From contig JADZFO010000017.1 in NCBI GenBank assembly GCA_020849855.1, forward strand, positions 1-18,800: 18,800 nt of DNA. Reading direction: 5' to 3'. This DNA is from a bacterium. GTDB lineage: Bacteria; 4484-113; JAFGCY01. The notes under the pieces were generated by a model. It did not search any database, was not told the DNA's origin, and worked only from the letters and a program-made list of their open reading frames with translations. Below are positions 1 to 7,300 of the stretch, piece after piece (within the stretch, counting starts at the first letter, position 1; every line of letters starts with the position of its first letter). A program made the position numbers and the translations under genes.

Positions 1-1
1 G

Positions 2-970
2 ATCATCGGCATCCTGGTGGCGATTGCGCTGCCGAACTTCATCAAGATCAAGGACAAGGCCAAGGAAGCCGAAGTCAAGCAGAACTGCCACGCGATCCAG
101 CTTGCGCTGGAGCGCTACGCGGTGGACAGCCCCGGTGAGATCTATCCGCTGTTCATCATGGGCGGCGACTGGACGGACACATGGACAGTGTGGCAGGACT
201 GGGTTGACACCCAGGGTCTGCAGGTCACTGACATCACCAACCAGGAGCGTCAGGCTGGCTGGCAGGCCGCTGGCCAGGACGTGGGTGACATCCTGATCAT
301 GGAGGCCTACATGCCCTCCTACCCGGGTAACCCCTTCCTGAAGAGCAAGAGCACCACCCTGACCCCGCACATTGATCACACCCCCTTCTCCGGTTATCCG
401 GGCGGCGGTCCCTTCGACCGTATCGTTGGTGGTCGTGACAGCAACAAGATGTGGGAGTGCTTCGGTCCGACCTGGACCAGCCCCCTTCAGACCCTGAACG
501 GCGACGGCTGGGTTCACCACATCTTCAACAACCCGCCTTACGGCGACTTCAGCGAGCTGAAGGACCCGCCGAATGGCTGGCAGGATCCCTCCGGCAACCG
601 CCGTCTGACCGGTAACTTCTCTTACTGGCCCCGCGCCGGTATTGAGGGCACCGCCTTCGGCCTGACCGGCCTGCCCGACTGCCTGGGCTACACCATCGCT
701 GGTTACGGTGCTATCCGCACCGGCGGCCAGGACGTCTACAACCGTAACGGCAACTACAAGGGCCGTTACCGTACCGAGCCCTGCAGCACCGACTGCACCA
801 GCAACCTCTATCCTGATGTTGACTGCCTGTGCAACGGCGCCAACGGCAACGCCCCCAGCCGCCTGGCCAATGATGGTGGTAGCGATACCGTCGTCGATGG
901 CGTGGTGATCACCCTGGATTCCGGCGTTGACAAGAAGTCGGGCCGCGTGAATGTTGAAGTGACCGAGTAA
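2..970 (+). CDS. Type IV pilin / type II secretion pseudopilin-like protein (5' end outside window)
   Basis: The open frame runs in from the left edge. Its first visible residues, IIGILVAIALPNF, are the second half of the hydrophobic N-terminal helix of type IV prepilins and G-type pseudopilins, followed by the usual polar helix continuation with K/E/A residues and an NCHAIQLALERYAVD segment. The cleavage/methylation motif must lie just upstream. The remaining ~280 residues form a large globular domain rich in G, N, W, P and D. Near the C-terminus is a Cys cluster (C-x3-C, then C-x-C, at about nt 781-834) that could form disulfides outside the cell. Of 13 Arg codons, 7 are CGT and 6 CGC, with no CGG/CGA/AGG, unlike neighbouring genes; this suggests high expression. 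The body is longer than a classical 150-residue pilin, as in the long prepilin-like proteins of Planctomycetes and related phyla. Whether it is a major pilin or a pseudopilin cannot be decided. Confidence 0.85.
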   Translation: MIGILVAIALPNFIKIKDKAKEAEVKQNCHAIQLALERYAVDSPGEIYPLFIMGGDWTDTWTVWQDWVDTQGLQVTDITNQERQAGWQAAGQDVGDILIMEAYMPSYPGNPFLKSKSTTLTPHIDHTPFSGYPGGGPFDRIVGGRDSNKMWECFGPTWTSPLQTLNGDGWVHHIFNNPPYGDFSELKDPPNGWQDPSGNRRLTGNFSYWPRAGIEGTAFGLTGLPDCLGYTIAGYGAIRTGGQDVYNRNGNYKGRYRTEPCSTDCTSNLYPDVDCLCNGANGNAPSRLANDGGSDTVVDGVVITLDSGVDKKSGRVNVEVTE

Positions 971-978
971 CACGGGCG

Positions 979-1000
979 GACCGGGACTCGGAACCCGGTC
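979..1000 (+). other. Hairpin 1 in pilin 3' region
   Basis: GACCGGG (979-985) and CCCGGTC (994-1000) form a perfect 7-bp stem around an 8-nt loop, starting 8 nt after the pilin stop codon. It is the first of three spaced stem-loops between the stop and the T-rich terminator tail. No U-tract follows, so it is more likely a transcript-stabilising or processing structure than a terminator. Confidence 0.5.
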
Positions 1001-1018
1001 GACTCGCGTTACCCGCCG

Positions 1019-1042
1019 CCGGTACCAACGTGGCGGTACCGG
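1019..1042 (+). other. Hairpin 2 in pilin 3' region
   Basis: CCGGTACC (1019-1026) and GGTACCGG (1035-1042) are perfect inverted 8-mers separated by an 8-nt loop. Each arm's core GGTACC is itself palindromic. There is no T-tract after it. It sits between hairpin 1 and the intrinsic terminator, again with an 8-nt loop. Confidence 0.5.
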
Positions 1043-1066
1043 CAAAAACTGACCTGCGAACAAGCT

Positions 1067-1098
1067 GGGGCTCCCGAAAGGGAGCCCCTTCTTTGTTC
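1067..1098 (+). terminator. Intrinsic terminator of the pilin gene
   Basis: GGGGCTCCC (1067-1075) and GGGAGCCCC (1080-1088) form a perfect 9-bp GC-rich stem capped by a GAAA (GNRA-type) tetraloop. A T-rich tail, TTCTTTGTTC, follows at 1089-1098. This is a textbook Rho-independent terminator. It lies about 97 nt after the stop codon, leaving a long 3' untranslated region. Confidence 0.9.
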
Positions 1099-1178
1099 AA
1101 GGCAGGAGTAGAAGGCATAAGGCTCAAGGTGAAGGCTTAAGATTGAAGGCAGGAAGGCCATAAGGCAAAGGCCTAAGA
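1099..1178 (+). repeat. Degenerate ~7-bp tandem repeat (AAGGCnn), left arm
   Basis: AAGG recurs at 1099, 1112, 1119, 1126, 1132, 1146, 1154, 1162 and 1168, with steps mostly of 6-8 nt. The consensus is roughly AAGGCnn. It starts directly after the pilin terminator. The reverse-complement unit (GCCTTnn) forms an exact 7-bp array at 1433-1460, so the two arms are inverted relative to each other and frame the intergenic region. Confidence 0.65.
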
Positions 1179-1432
1179 CCGGGGGCCATTGAACGAGTGC
1201 CACAGAACGAAGGCAATACCCAATGCACAGACTGCGCCCGGCTACTGCAACGCAGCGCCTATGCCTATGCCTGTGCCGTAGGGGCGCACAGAGTGCGCCC
1301 GGCCCTAACGCCAAAAGCGTGTGCATCGAGGCAGGAACTTCCAAGGCCGGCATCGTGTTTAGTTTGCTTGCCGTGACGCAGCTTGTCCCTGAGCTTGGGT
1401 GCGCCAACAGTCCTGGCGCTTGCAGCCGCTCT
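1179..1432. other. Intergenic stretch between heptamer arms; no gene recognised
   Basis: Open frames cross this stretch on both strands, but none shows a recognisable protein, a ribosome binding site or conserved motifs. It contains a short 6-bp tandem (GCCTAT, GCCTAT, GCCTGT at 1257-1274), the 8-bp palindrome at 1282-1300, and a direct repeat TGCGCCCGGC near 1233 and 1294. It looks like repeat-derived spacer DNA. Confidence 0.5.
1282..1300. repeat. Short palindromic (REP-like) element
   Basis: GGGCGCAC (1282-1289) and GTGCGCCC (1293-1300) are perfect inverted 8-mers around a 3-nt loop. The flanks (GTAG on the left, CCCTAAC on the right) extend the symmetry imperfectly. The GTAGGGGCG...CGCCC form recalls dispersed intergenic palindromes of several environmental phyla, but only one copy is visible here. 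Confidence 0.45.
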
Positions 1433-1460
1433 GCCTTGAGCCTTGAGCCTTCTGCCTTTC
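1433..1460 (+). repeat. Heptamer tandem repeat (GCCTTnn x4), right arm
   Basis: Four exact 7-bp units, GCCTTGA, GCCTTGA, GCCTTCT, GCCTTTC, begin at 1433, 1440, 1447 and 1454. They end 3 nt before the stop codon of the minus-strand aldolase. The array is the reverse complement of the AAGGCnn array at 1099-1178. Confidence 0.75.
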
Positions 1461-1463
1461 CTG

Positions 1464-2366
1464 CTAGGCTTCCAGCAGGATCTGGCGGACCTTCTCGCTC
1501 ATGGCGAGGGCCTCGTCCATCGGGCGCAGCCACATGTTGCGGCCAAAGATCAGGCCGGTGGCCCCGCAGCGCAGCCCCAGGCGCACCTTGGCCAGCAGGT
1601 CGTCATCGCTGACCTTGGAGCCGCCTGACAGCAGGACAAAGCTGCGCCCGGCGCTTTCAATCACCTGGCGCAGGGCTTCTTCCTCGCTGACCTTCAGGCT
1701 GTTGAAGGGCGCAGGCGCGAGCACATCCTTCGCCGGGTCGATCTTGGGGAAGTTGACCTTGACTATGTCCGCCCCGCACTCCTCGCTGAGGCGGGCGGCG
1801 TAGTCCACCGCATAAAAGCTGTCGCGGCCGCCCTTCGCGTTCACCGCCGTACCGCGCGGATAGGCCCAGACCACCAGCGGCATGCCGAGGGTCTCGCACT
1901 CCTGGCGCACTTCGCAAAGCTGGGCGATGTCCTCATCCTGGCGCGGGCTGCCCACGTAAAGCGTGTAGCCCACGGCATCGGCGCCCAGCCGCGCGGCGTC
2001 TTCCACCGTGCTGATCAGGCTGCTGAAGGCCTCGTCGTCGCTGGGGATGCTGCTGCGGCCGTTGATCTTCAGGATCAGCGGCACCTGGCCGGCGTAGTCG
2101 CGCAGGTACTTGCTTGCGAAGCCGTAGTGGCAGGCAATAGCGTTGTAGTTGCCGCGCAGCGCCAGCTCAAACTGGTAGCGCGGGTACTTTGAATCAGGGT
2201 TGGCAAAGAAGTTATAAGTGCCGTGCTCAACGCCCTGGTCAATGGGCAGCACCATCATGCGCCCGTTGCCGGGGCCGCGCTGATAAAGCAGACGGTGCAG
2301 GCGCACACGCTTGCCCAGGGGCAGGTCGAGCTGGCTGAGTTCAGGGCGCTGGTACAGGCTGCTCAT
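1464..2366 (-). CDS. fbaB: Class I fructose-1,6-bisphosphate aldolase, DhnA/FbaB (archaeal) type
   Basis: A 300-residue TIM-barrel aldolase that interconverts fructose-1,6-bisphosphate with dihydroxyacetone phosphate and glyceraldehyde-3-phosphate in glycolysis/gluconeogenesis via a Schiff base. Visible family signatures from Met1: PIDQGVEHG (41-49, conserved Asp43), VVWAYPRG (165-172, with the W-x-Y pair known in the Thermoproteus enzyme), IVKVNFP (201-207, Lys203 the expected Schiff-base lysine), and phosphate-binding SGGSK (247-251) and GATGLIFGRN (268-277). Length is normal for the family. A GTG lies two codons upstream (2372), but GAGGA abuts it directly, whereas it sits 6 nt before the ATG at 2366, so I chose the ATG. 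A related transaldolase-like DhnA function (AroA'/LsrF-type) is possible but less likely given the full aldolase motif set. Confidence 0.9.
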   Translation of the reverse strand: MSSLYQRPELSQLDLPLGKRVRLHRLLYQRGPGNGRMMVLPIDQGVEHGTYNFFANPDSKYPRYQFELALRGNYNAIACHYGFASKYLRDYAGQVPLILKINGRSSIPSDDEAFSSLISTVEDAARLGADAVGYTLYVGSPRQDEDIAQLCEVRQECETLGMPLVVWAYPRGTAVNAKGGRDSFYAVDYAARLSEECGADIVKVNFPKIDPAKDVLAPAPFNSLKVSEEEALRQVIESAGRSFVLLSGGSKVSDDDLLAKVRLGLRCGATGLIFGRNMWLRPMDEALAMSEKVRQILLEA

Positions 2367-2381
2367 GTTCACTCCTCGCTG

Positions 2382-2397
2382 CCCGCCTGCAGGCGGG
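2382..2397. promoter_or_regulatory. 16-bp perfect palindrome upstream of the aldolase start
   Basis: CCCGCCTG/CAGGCGGG is a perfect 16-bp palindrome lying about 10 nt upstream of the aldolase Shine-Dalgarno. It could be a dimeric repressor operator, or a 5'-UTR feature near the ribosome site. An AT-rich GATAAAATAT block (minus strand, about 2410-2420) just upstream could be the -10 region. No regulator is encoded nearby. Confidence 0.35.
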
Positions 2398-2479
2398 ACC
2401 GGACGGCGGATATTTTATCGCCTTCGCCGCCGGCCCGGGCGCATGGCAAAGGGCCGGGCTGACTTCAGGGGGATCGTAA

Positions 2480-2556
2480 TGGTGGGTCGCGCTGGAATCG
2501 AACCAGCGACCTCATCCTTATCAGGGATGCGCTCTAACCAACTGAGCTAGCGACCC
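2480..2556 (-). tRNA. tRNA-Ile (anticodon GAT)
   Basis: Read on the minus strand, the 77-nt gene has a 7-bp acceptor stem GGGTCGC/GCGACCC, a D-arm (GCTCAGTTGGTTAGAGC), an anticodon arm CATCC-CTGATAA-GGATG with GAT as anticodon, a T-arm with GGTTCGATTCC, discriminator A and an encoded CCA end. It is a single gene here and not inside an rRNA spacer. The minus-strand order places it upstream of the aldolase. Confidence 0.97.
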
Positions 2557-2571
2557 ATGAAGCGGAGAAGA

Positions 2572-2600
2572 AGTATACCCGCGCCCTATGGCAGTGTCAA
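2572..2600 (-). promoter_or_regulatory. Sigma-70 type promoter of tRNA-Ile
   Basis: On the minus strand TTGACA (2600-2595) and TATACT (2577-2572) are separated by exactly 17 bp: a perfect -35 box and a -10 box with one mismatch. The predicted start, about 7 nt downstream of the -10, falls just before the tRNA 5' end at 2556. It is the best promoter in the window and shows that the host uses the standard housekeeping sigma consensus. Confidence 0.85.
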
Positions 2601-2749
2601 TCGGCGCGGCTCAGAGTGGTGCTGAAGGCGCCGGCCGCGGCGCAGCATTCGCTGGCTGGCTGGCTGTTCCTGCGGCTGGCCGGCGAACTGTGCCTGCTGT
2701 CATCTGGGTGCCTGTAAGCGCAATTAGCACAATATTAAAAGGCAGGCGC

Positions 2750-2761
2750 TAAACTAGGCCG
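2750..2761 (+). promoter_or_regulatory. -10 box directly upstream of the adaptor gene (leaderless candidate)
   Basis: TAAACT (2750-2755) lies 6 nt before the GTG at 2762. No convincing Shine-Dalgarno precedes that codon. Transcription from this box would start at or within a base or two of the start codon. No good -35 is seen; TTAGCA at 2724-2729 is 20 bp away. Confidence 0.4.
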
Positions 2762-4243
2762 GTGAGGATTGTGAAGGCTTTAATCCCCTGGCTCGTGGCG
2801 GCCGCTCTGCTCTTTGCCCTGTGGAAGTGGGTTCTGCCCCTTTTCAAGGAAGAAGAGAAGGAAATGGACATCCAGACCACCAGCGTTGTGCGCACGGATC
2901 TGCGCCAGGTGGTGCCCTGCGATGGCTCAGTCAAGCCCATCGTGCTGGTTGAGGTCAAGTCCAAGGCCAGTGGCGTGGTGCAGAAGATCAACGTCGAGCC
3001 CGGCGATATGGTGGAAGCCGGCGCCGTGCTGGTGGAGCTTGATAACAAGGACATCCTCCAGCGCCTGCGCCAGGCTGAGGCGGGGCTGACAACTGCCAGG
3101 GCGCAGCTCACCCTGACCAAGCGCAACATCAGCCCGGAGCAGCGCGCCAGCCTCGAAAGCTCGATCCGCTCTGCCGAGCTTGACTTTGACAAGGCAGTGG
3201 AAGAGGCCGACCGCATCTCTGAAATGCATGCGAAGGGCTATGCCACGGACAAGGAGCTCAGCGACGCCCAGCAGTCCGTCAAGCAGGCCGAGGAGCGGCT
3301 GACCGAAGCACGCCGCCAGTACGACATCCAGAAAGCCGGCGCGCAGCCGGAAGAGATTGAGATCGCCAAAGCTTCCGTGGAGAGGGCCGAGGCGGAGGTC
3401 GCCAACGTCAAGGAAGAGTTGGGTTATACGACCATCAAGGCGCCAATCGCCGGCAAGGTCCTGACCCGGCCGGTAGAGATCGGCACCGCTGTTGCCTCCG
3501 GCACCAGCGGCAATACCGGCGGCACGGTGGTTGTCACCATCGGCGACCTCTCACAGATGTACGTCAAGGCCATGCTGGAAGAGACGGACCTGGGCCGCGT
3601 GACGGTGGGCATGCCCTGCCGAATCAGCTTCGACGCTTACCAGAACTGGGTCTGGGCCGGAACCCTGACCAAGATCTACCCCCAGGGTGACGACGGCTCA
3701 GGCGGTCAGGGCAACAACAGCGGCTCCAGCGGCACGCGCTTCCCGGTTGACATCACCATCGACCTGCAAAGCGGCAAGATGGAGATGAGCCGCGGGGACT
3801 TTGGCTCCATGCGCGGTGGCGGTGGAGGCGGAGGTAGTGGCCGGATGCGCCGGCCCGGTGGCGGCGGCCGCAGAGGCGGCGGTGGCGGTGGACGACCGGG
3901 CGGTGGCGGCGGAGGCCAGCAGGCCCCTGCCGGCGATGAGCCGGGTAAGGAAGGCAAGCCGGCCACGCCGGAGCTGCTGCCCAACCTCACGGCCAGCGTT
4001 GAGCTGGTGCTTCAGGACCACCCGGATGTGCTGGTCCTGCCCGCGCAGTATGTGAAGTACGACGAAGAAGGCAAGGCCTATGTAGAGGTCCTGCCGAAGC
4101 CCGATGACCAGACGGTCAAGGAGCGCAGGGACGTGGAGCTGGGCTTCTCGGACGGCCTGCGCTATGAGATCAAGAGCGGAGTCAAGGAAGACGAGACAGT
4201 GATTCTGGAGCGGCCGATCAAGGAAGAACCGCGGCGCTTCTAG
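2762..4243 (+). CDS. HlyD/MacA-type membrane-fusion (periplasmic adaptor) protein with Gly-rich insert
   Basis: A 493-residue adaptor with one N-terminal membrane helix (about 6-28) and a periplasmic body: first lipoyl half (about 62-96, ...SGVVQKINVEPGDMVEAG), a long alpha-hairpin/coiled coil (about 97-220, many E/A/R/Q), second lipoyl half (TTIKAPIAGKVL, about 223-260) and a beta-barrel (IGDLSQMYVKAMLEETDLGRVTVGMP). The family links inner-membrane ABC or RND pumps to outer-membrane channels. Between FPVDITID and LLPNLTASVEL, normally one short beta-hairpin, is a ~60-residue insert with a glycine/arginine tract at about 350-387. The GTG at 2762 has a -10 box 6 nt upstream and no SD; GTG at 2771 is an alternative. 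It is the first of three co-directional genes ending with a MacB-type permease, its likely partner. Confidence 0.85.
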   Translation: MRIVKALIPWLVAAALLFALWKWVLPLFKEEEKEMDIQTTSVVRTDLRQVVPCDGSVKPIVLVEVKSKASGVVQKINVEPGDMVEAGAVLVELDNKDILQRLRQAEAGLTTARAQLTLTKRNISPEQRASLESSIRSAELDFDKAVEEADRISEMHAKGYATDKELSDAQQSVKQAEERLTEARRQYDIQKAGAQPEEIEIAKASVERAEAEVANVKEELGYTTIKAPIAGKVLTRPVEIGTAVASGTSGNTGGTVVVTIGDLSQMYVKAMLEETDLGRVTVGMPCRISFDAYQNWVWAGTLTKIYPQGDDGSGGQGNNSGSSGTRFPVDITIDLQSGKMEMSRGDFGSMRGGGGGGGSGRMRRPGGGGRRGGGGGGRPGGGGGGQQAPAGDEPGKEGKPATPELLPNLTASVELVLQDHPDVLVLPAQYVKYDEEGKAYVEVLPKPDDQTVKERRDVELGFSDGLRYEIKSGVKEDETVILERPIKEEPRRF

Positions 4244-4290
4244 CTAGGACCGGCCGGCGACTGCTCACTGCCCCGGCCGCGTATTGATGG

Positions 4291-4296
4291 TATAAA
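4291..4296 (+). promoter_or_regulatory. Possible -10 element before the large lipoprotein gene
   Basis: TATAAA lies in the 92-nt gap between the adaptor gene and the lipoprotein gene, 39 nt upstream of the ATG. No clear -35 is seen at 16-18 bp. With the gap size, it hints that the lipoprotein gene may have its own promoter as well as read-through. Confidence 0.3.
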
Positions 4297-4335
4297 TTTG
4301 CATCCGGCTGTAACTCAACTGTTCGAGGTCGAACC

Positions 4336-7300
4336 ATGAAGACTGACCTGCGGCAGGCCACGCCATGGCTGCTTTTCGCACTGCTCTTCCTCGTCTCCTG
4401 CATGGGCCGAGGCGCAGAGGTGGATGCCATCTCAGGCGCGTCGGGCGGCAATGGCGCCGGCAAGGACACGCCCCAGGCGGACAACCCCTTCCCCGGTCTG
4501 CCTGCCCTGCCGCAGGGTGACCTTGACCTGTCTTTGCCCAGGATCACTGTCGCGGTCGACAACATCCAGACTGGCAATATGGCCCTCAAGCGCGCGACCA
4601 GCGGCGCCGTCGAGGATGGCACCGACCTGGTGCTGACGGGCAGCACGGAAGATTACTGCTGGGCGGTCTGGCGCTGGGGTTCATTCGCGACCAACGACTT
4701 TCCCCAGCAGCTGATCCTGGACTACAGCGTCGGCGCCGGCGCCCCTGGCACCTACCTCGCCCTCTCGAACTACACCCAGAACCGCTGGGAGTTCATCGGC
4801 CCGCTGGATGGATCGGTCACTGACTACCAGTATCCCGGTGCATCCACCTACATCTCCGAAGGCCGCAACACCTATGTGGCCATCATCCAGAACTACAGCA
4901 GCAGCTCCACGGTGGTCAGCCTGAACCTGCGCAGCAACCGCGATGTGAACCCCCCGGCCGTGCCGACGGGCTTCAGCGCTGAGCAGGTCCTGCCGACGCA
5001 GGCCAGCCTGCAGTGGGACGACAACTCAGAGAGCGACCTTGAGGGCTACAACCTCTACCAGGGTAACGGTCCGGACTTTGAGCTGACCGATCCTTCTACC
5101 GACAAGGTCAACAGCTCGCCGATCCTGCTCTCGCAGTACCTGGTGGACGAACTGACCGCTGAGACGGACTACTACTTCCGCCTGACGGCGCAGGACAGCC
5201 GCGACAACGAAAGCGCACCCACCGCGGTGCTCACTGTCAGCACGCCCTTTGACAGCCTGCCGGGCGCGCCGACAGACCTGCAGGTTCTGGACCTGGGTTC
5301 CAAGAGCGCGCTGGTCAGCTGGACCGCCCCGGCGGATGAGGACCTCAAGGGTTACCAGATCTTCGCCGAGACGGACTCGGGCTTCACAGTGCCGCCTGCT
5401 GTGCCGAACAACCCCAGTCTTGTGCCAGCAGGAACCACCCAGTACACCATCACCGGCCTTGACCCGCAGACGGAGTACTTCTGGAAAGTCCGGGCCTTTG
5501 ATCTGGGCAACCAGGCCGGCACGCTGAGTGTAGTCAGCAACTTCACGACTCTGGACAACGCGGCGCCGGTGGCAGACTTTGAGATGACGCCTGACCCGGC
5601 TGCCGTTAACTCTGTGACCTTCTTCAACCCCTCGCCGACGACTGATGAGGACAACGATCTCTCCGAGCTGACATTCGAGTGGGACTTCGATAACAGCGGC
5701 GGCGCTCCGGACCTCGAGACTACTGGTTCGCAGCTGGCGCAGTGGACCTACCCGGCCCGCGGCGTTTACACAGTTAAGCTGACCGCCTCGGATGGTCTTG
5801 CCACCCACAGCATCACGCGGGACATTCTGGTCAGCTACAAGGTCCAGTATCAGCTCCATACTGACGGGCTTGGCGATGCCGCGACAGTCCAGGCAGTCGA
5901 TGCCGATACCAGCGGTCGTATCGCGGTTCTGTACCTGCTGACCGGTGAGTTCTACGTGCAGTATTTCGATGGTGACAGCTGGCTGAACCTGCCACTCACC
6001 GGCCTCAGCACAGCGGGTTTCACAGACGTAGCCCTGGGACCGGGCAAGGTTGGCGTGATCACAGCCTCCTCACAGATTGTTGACCCCAGCCCGACGCCAC
6101 AGGCGATTTGGACCGTGTTTGAATTCAACGGCTCCAACTGGGTTTCTGAGGCGACCGGATCGGTGAACAACCGCACGGGCGTTTATAAGGGGCGGCTGTG
6201 CTATAGCCAGACCACCGGTCGGCTCAGCGTGGCGCTGGCCAACCATCCGCAACCGGGCCAGCAGCAGCCGCCGGACTGGGACCTCGACCTATGGCATGAA
6301 CGCTCTGACGGCACACTGGCCAACTACAAGGTCTACTCGGTCAACACCGACAAGAACTGGGATCTGGACCTGGTCCGCAACGACACGACCACGCGCCTGA
6401 TCTACGCCCAGGTTGCGACAACTCTGCGTGAAGGCCAGGCCACGGACAGCGCCTTCACCTCTGCAGCGATTCAGACAGTCGCCGGCACTATCAGTGACGT
6501 CCGCGCTGAGCTGGATCCCGCCAACGATGCGCAGTGCTACTGGTACTGCCAGACCAGCACGCCGCGAATCTACTTTGGTGACAACTTCGGCACCGCGAAC
6601 GGGGGTTCGCAGTTCTTCGCTCCGGCGAGGGCGCCAACCGCCATGCTTGGCCTGGAGTTTGTCGGCGACAATGCCGCCAGCTTCTACTGGACTGATGTGG
6701 ACCCCAACGGAGTGGACCACTATATGCACCACATCACAAGCACCAGCACCACGACGGACATTGCCTCAGAAGTCGGCTTTGCCAGCGGTGGCGCCGGAGC
6801 CCCGGTCGGTTCGGGTGCCGGTGCAAGAGTGTTCAACGCCTTGACAGAGAGCCGCGACGGCGAGATTCACGTCTACAACATGGACGAGGAAACAGTTGAC
6901 GCAGACTCTGTGCTCTATGGTCCCAGCCTCGCGACGGGTGTCACGACCACGCACATACCTGTACTGATGGGCGACGGCACGGTGTTCTGCCTGTCCCAGG
7001 AGACCGTCCCGACTGCACTGACACACCATCTGACTTCCATCACGCAGAATTCGGGCCCGGCGGATTTCTACGGCTTTGACAACAGCGCGGACCTGAACGC
7101 AGCCTGCCGCACTGCCAATGCCAACGAGTTCTTCCTGGCCAGTATCACCACCCTGCAGCGACTGCTTTTGTATCGCTTTGATATCGGGACGACGACCGGC
7201 GATCTGAAACTTAATACCGGCCCGGTCCAGCAGGTCAGGCTGGCGCACAACCCGGCCAATGACCAGGTCCTGGTGGCCTATACCAACGACAACAACCGCG

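Noticed and set aside
1099-1460. CRISPR array
   Set aside because: The repeat unit is only 7 bp with no spacers, and no cas gene is present.
1009-1533. 174-codon minus-strand frame across the heptamer-repeat intergenic region
   Set aside because: It runs through a terminator hairpin and tandem repeats into the aldolase in another frame. Its composition reflects the repeats, not a protein.
2480-2556. tRNA gene as an integration (att) site
   Set aside because: No integrase and no duplicated tRNA 3' end is visible in the window.
2651-2666. GCTG x4 microsatellite upstream of the adaptor gene
   Set aside because: Too short (16 bp) to claim phase variation, and too far from the start codon or promoter elements to have a clear effect.
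5026-5859. 277-codon open frame on the minus strand inside the large lipoprotein gene
   Set aside because: Low-complexity R/V/G-rich translation, no SD, and it lies opposite clear FN3 and PKD domains.
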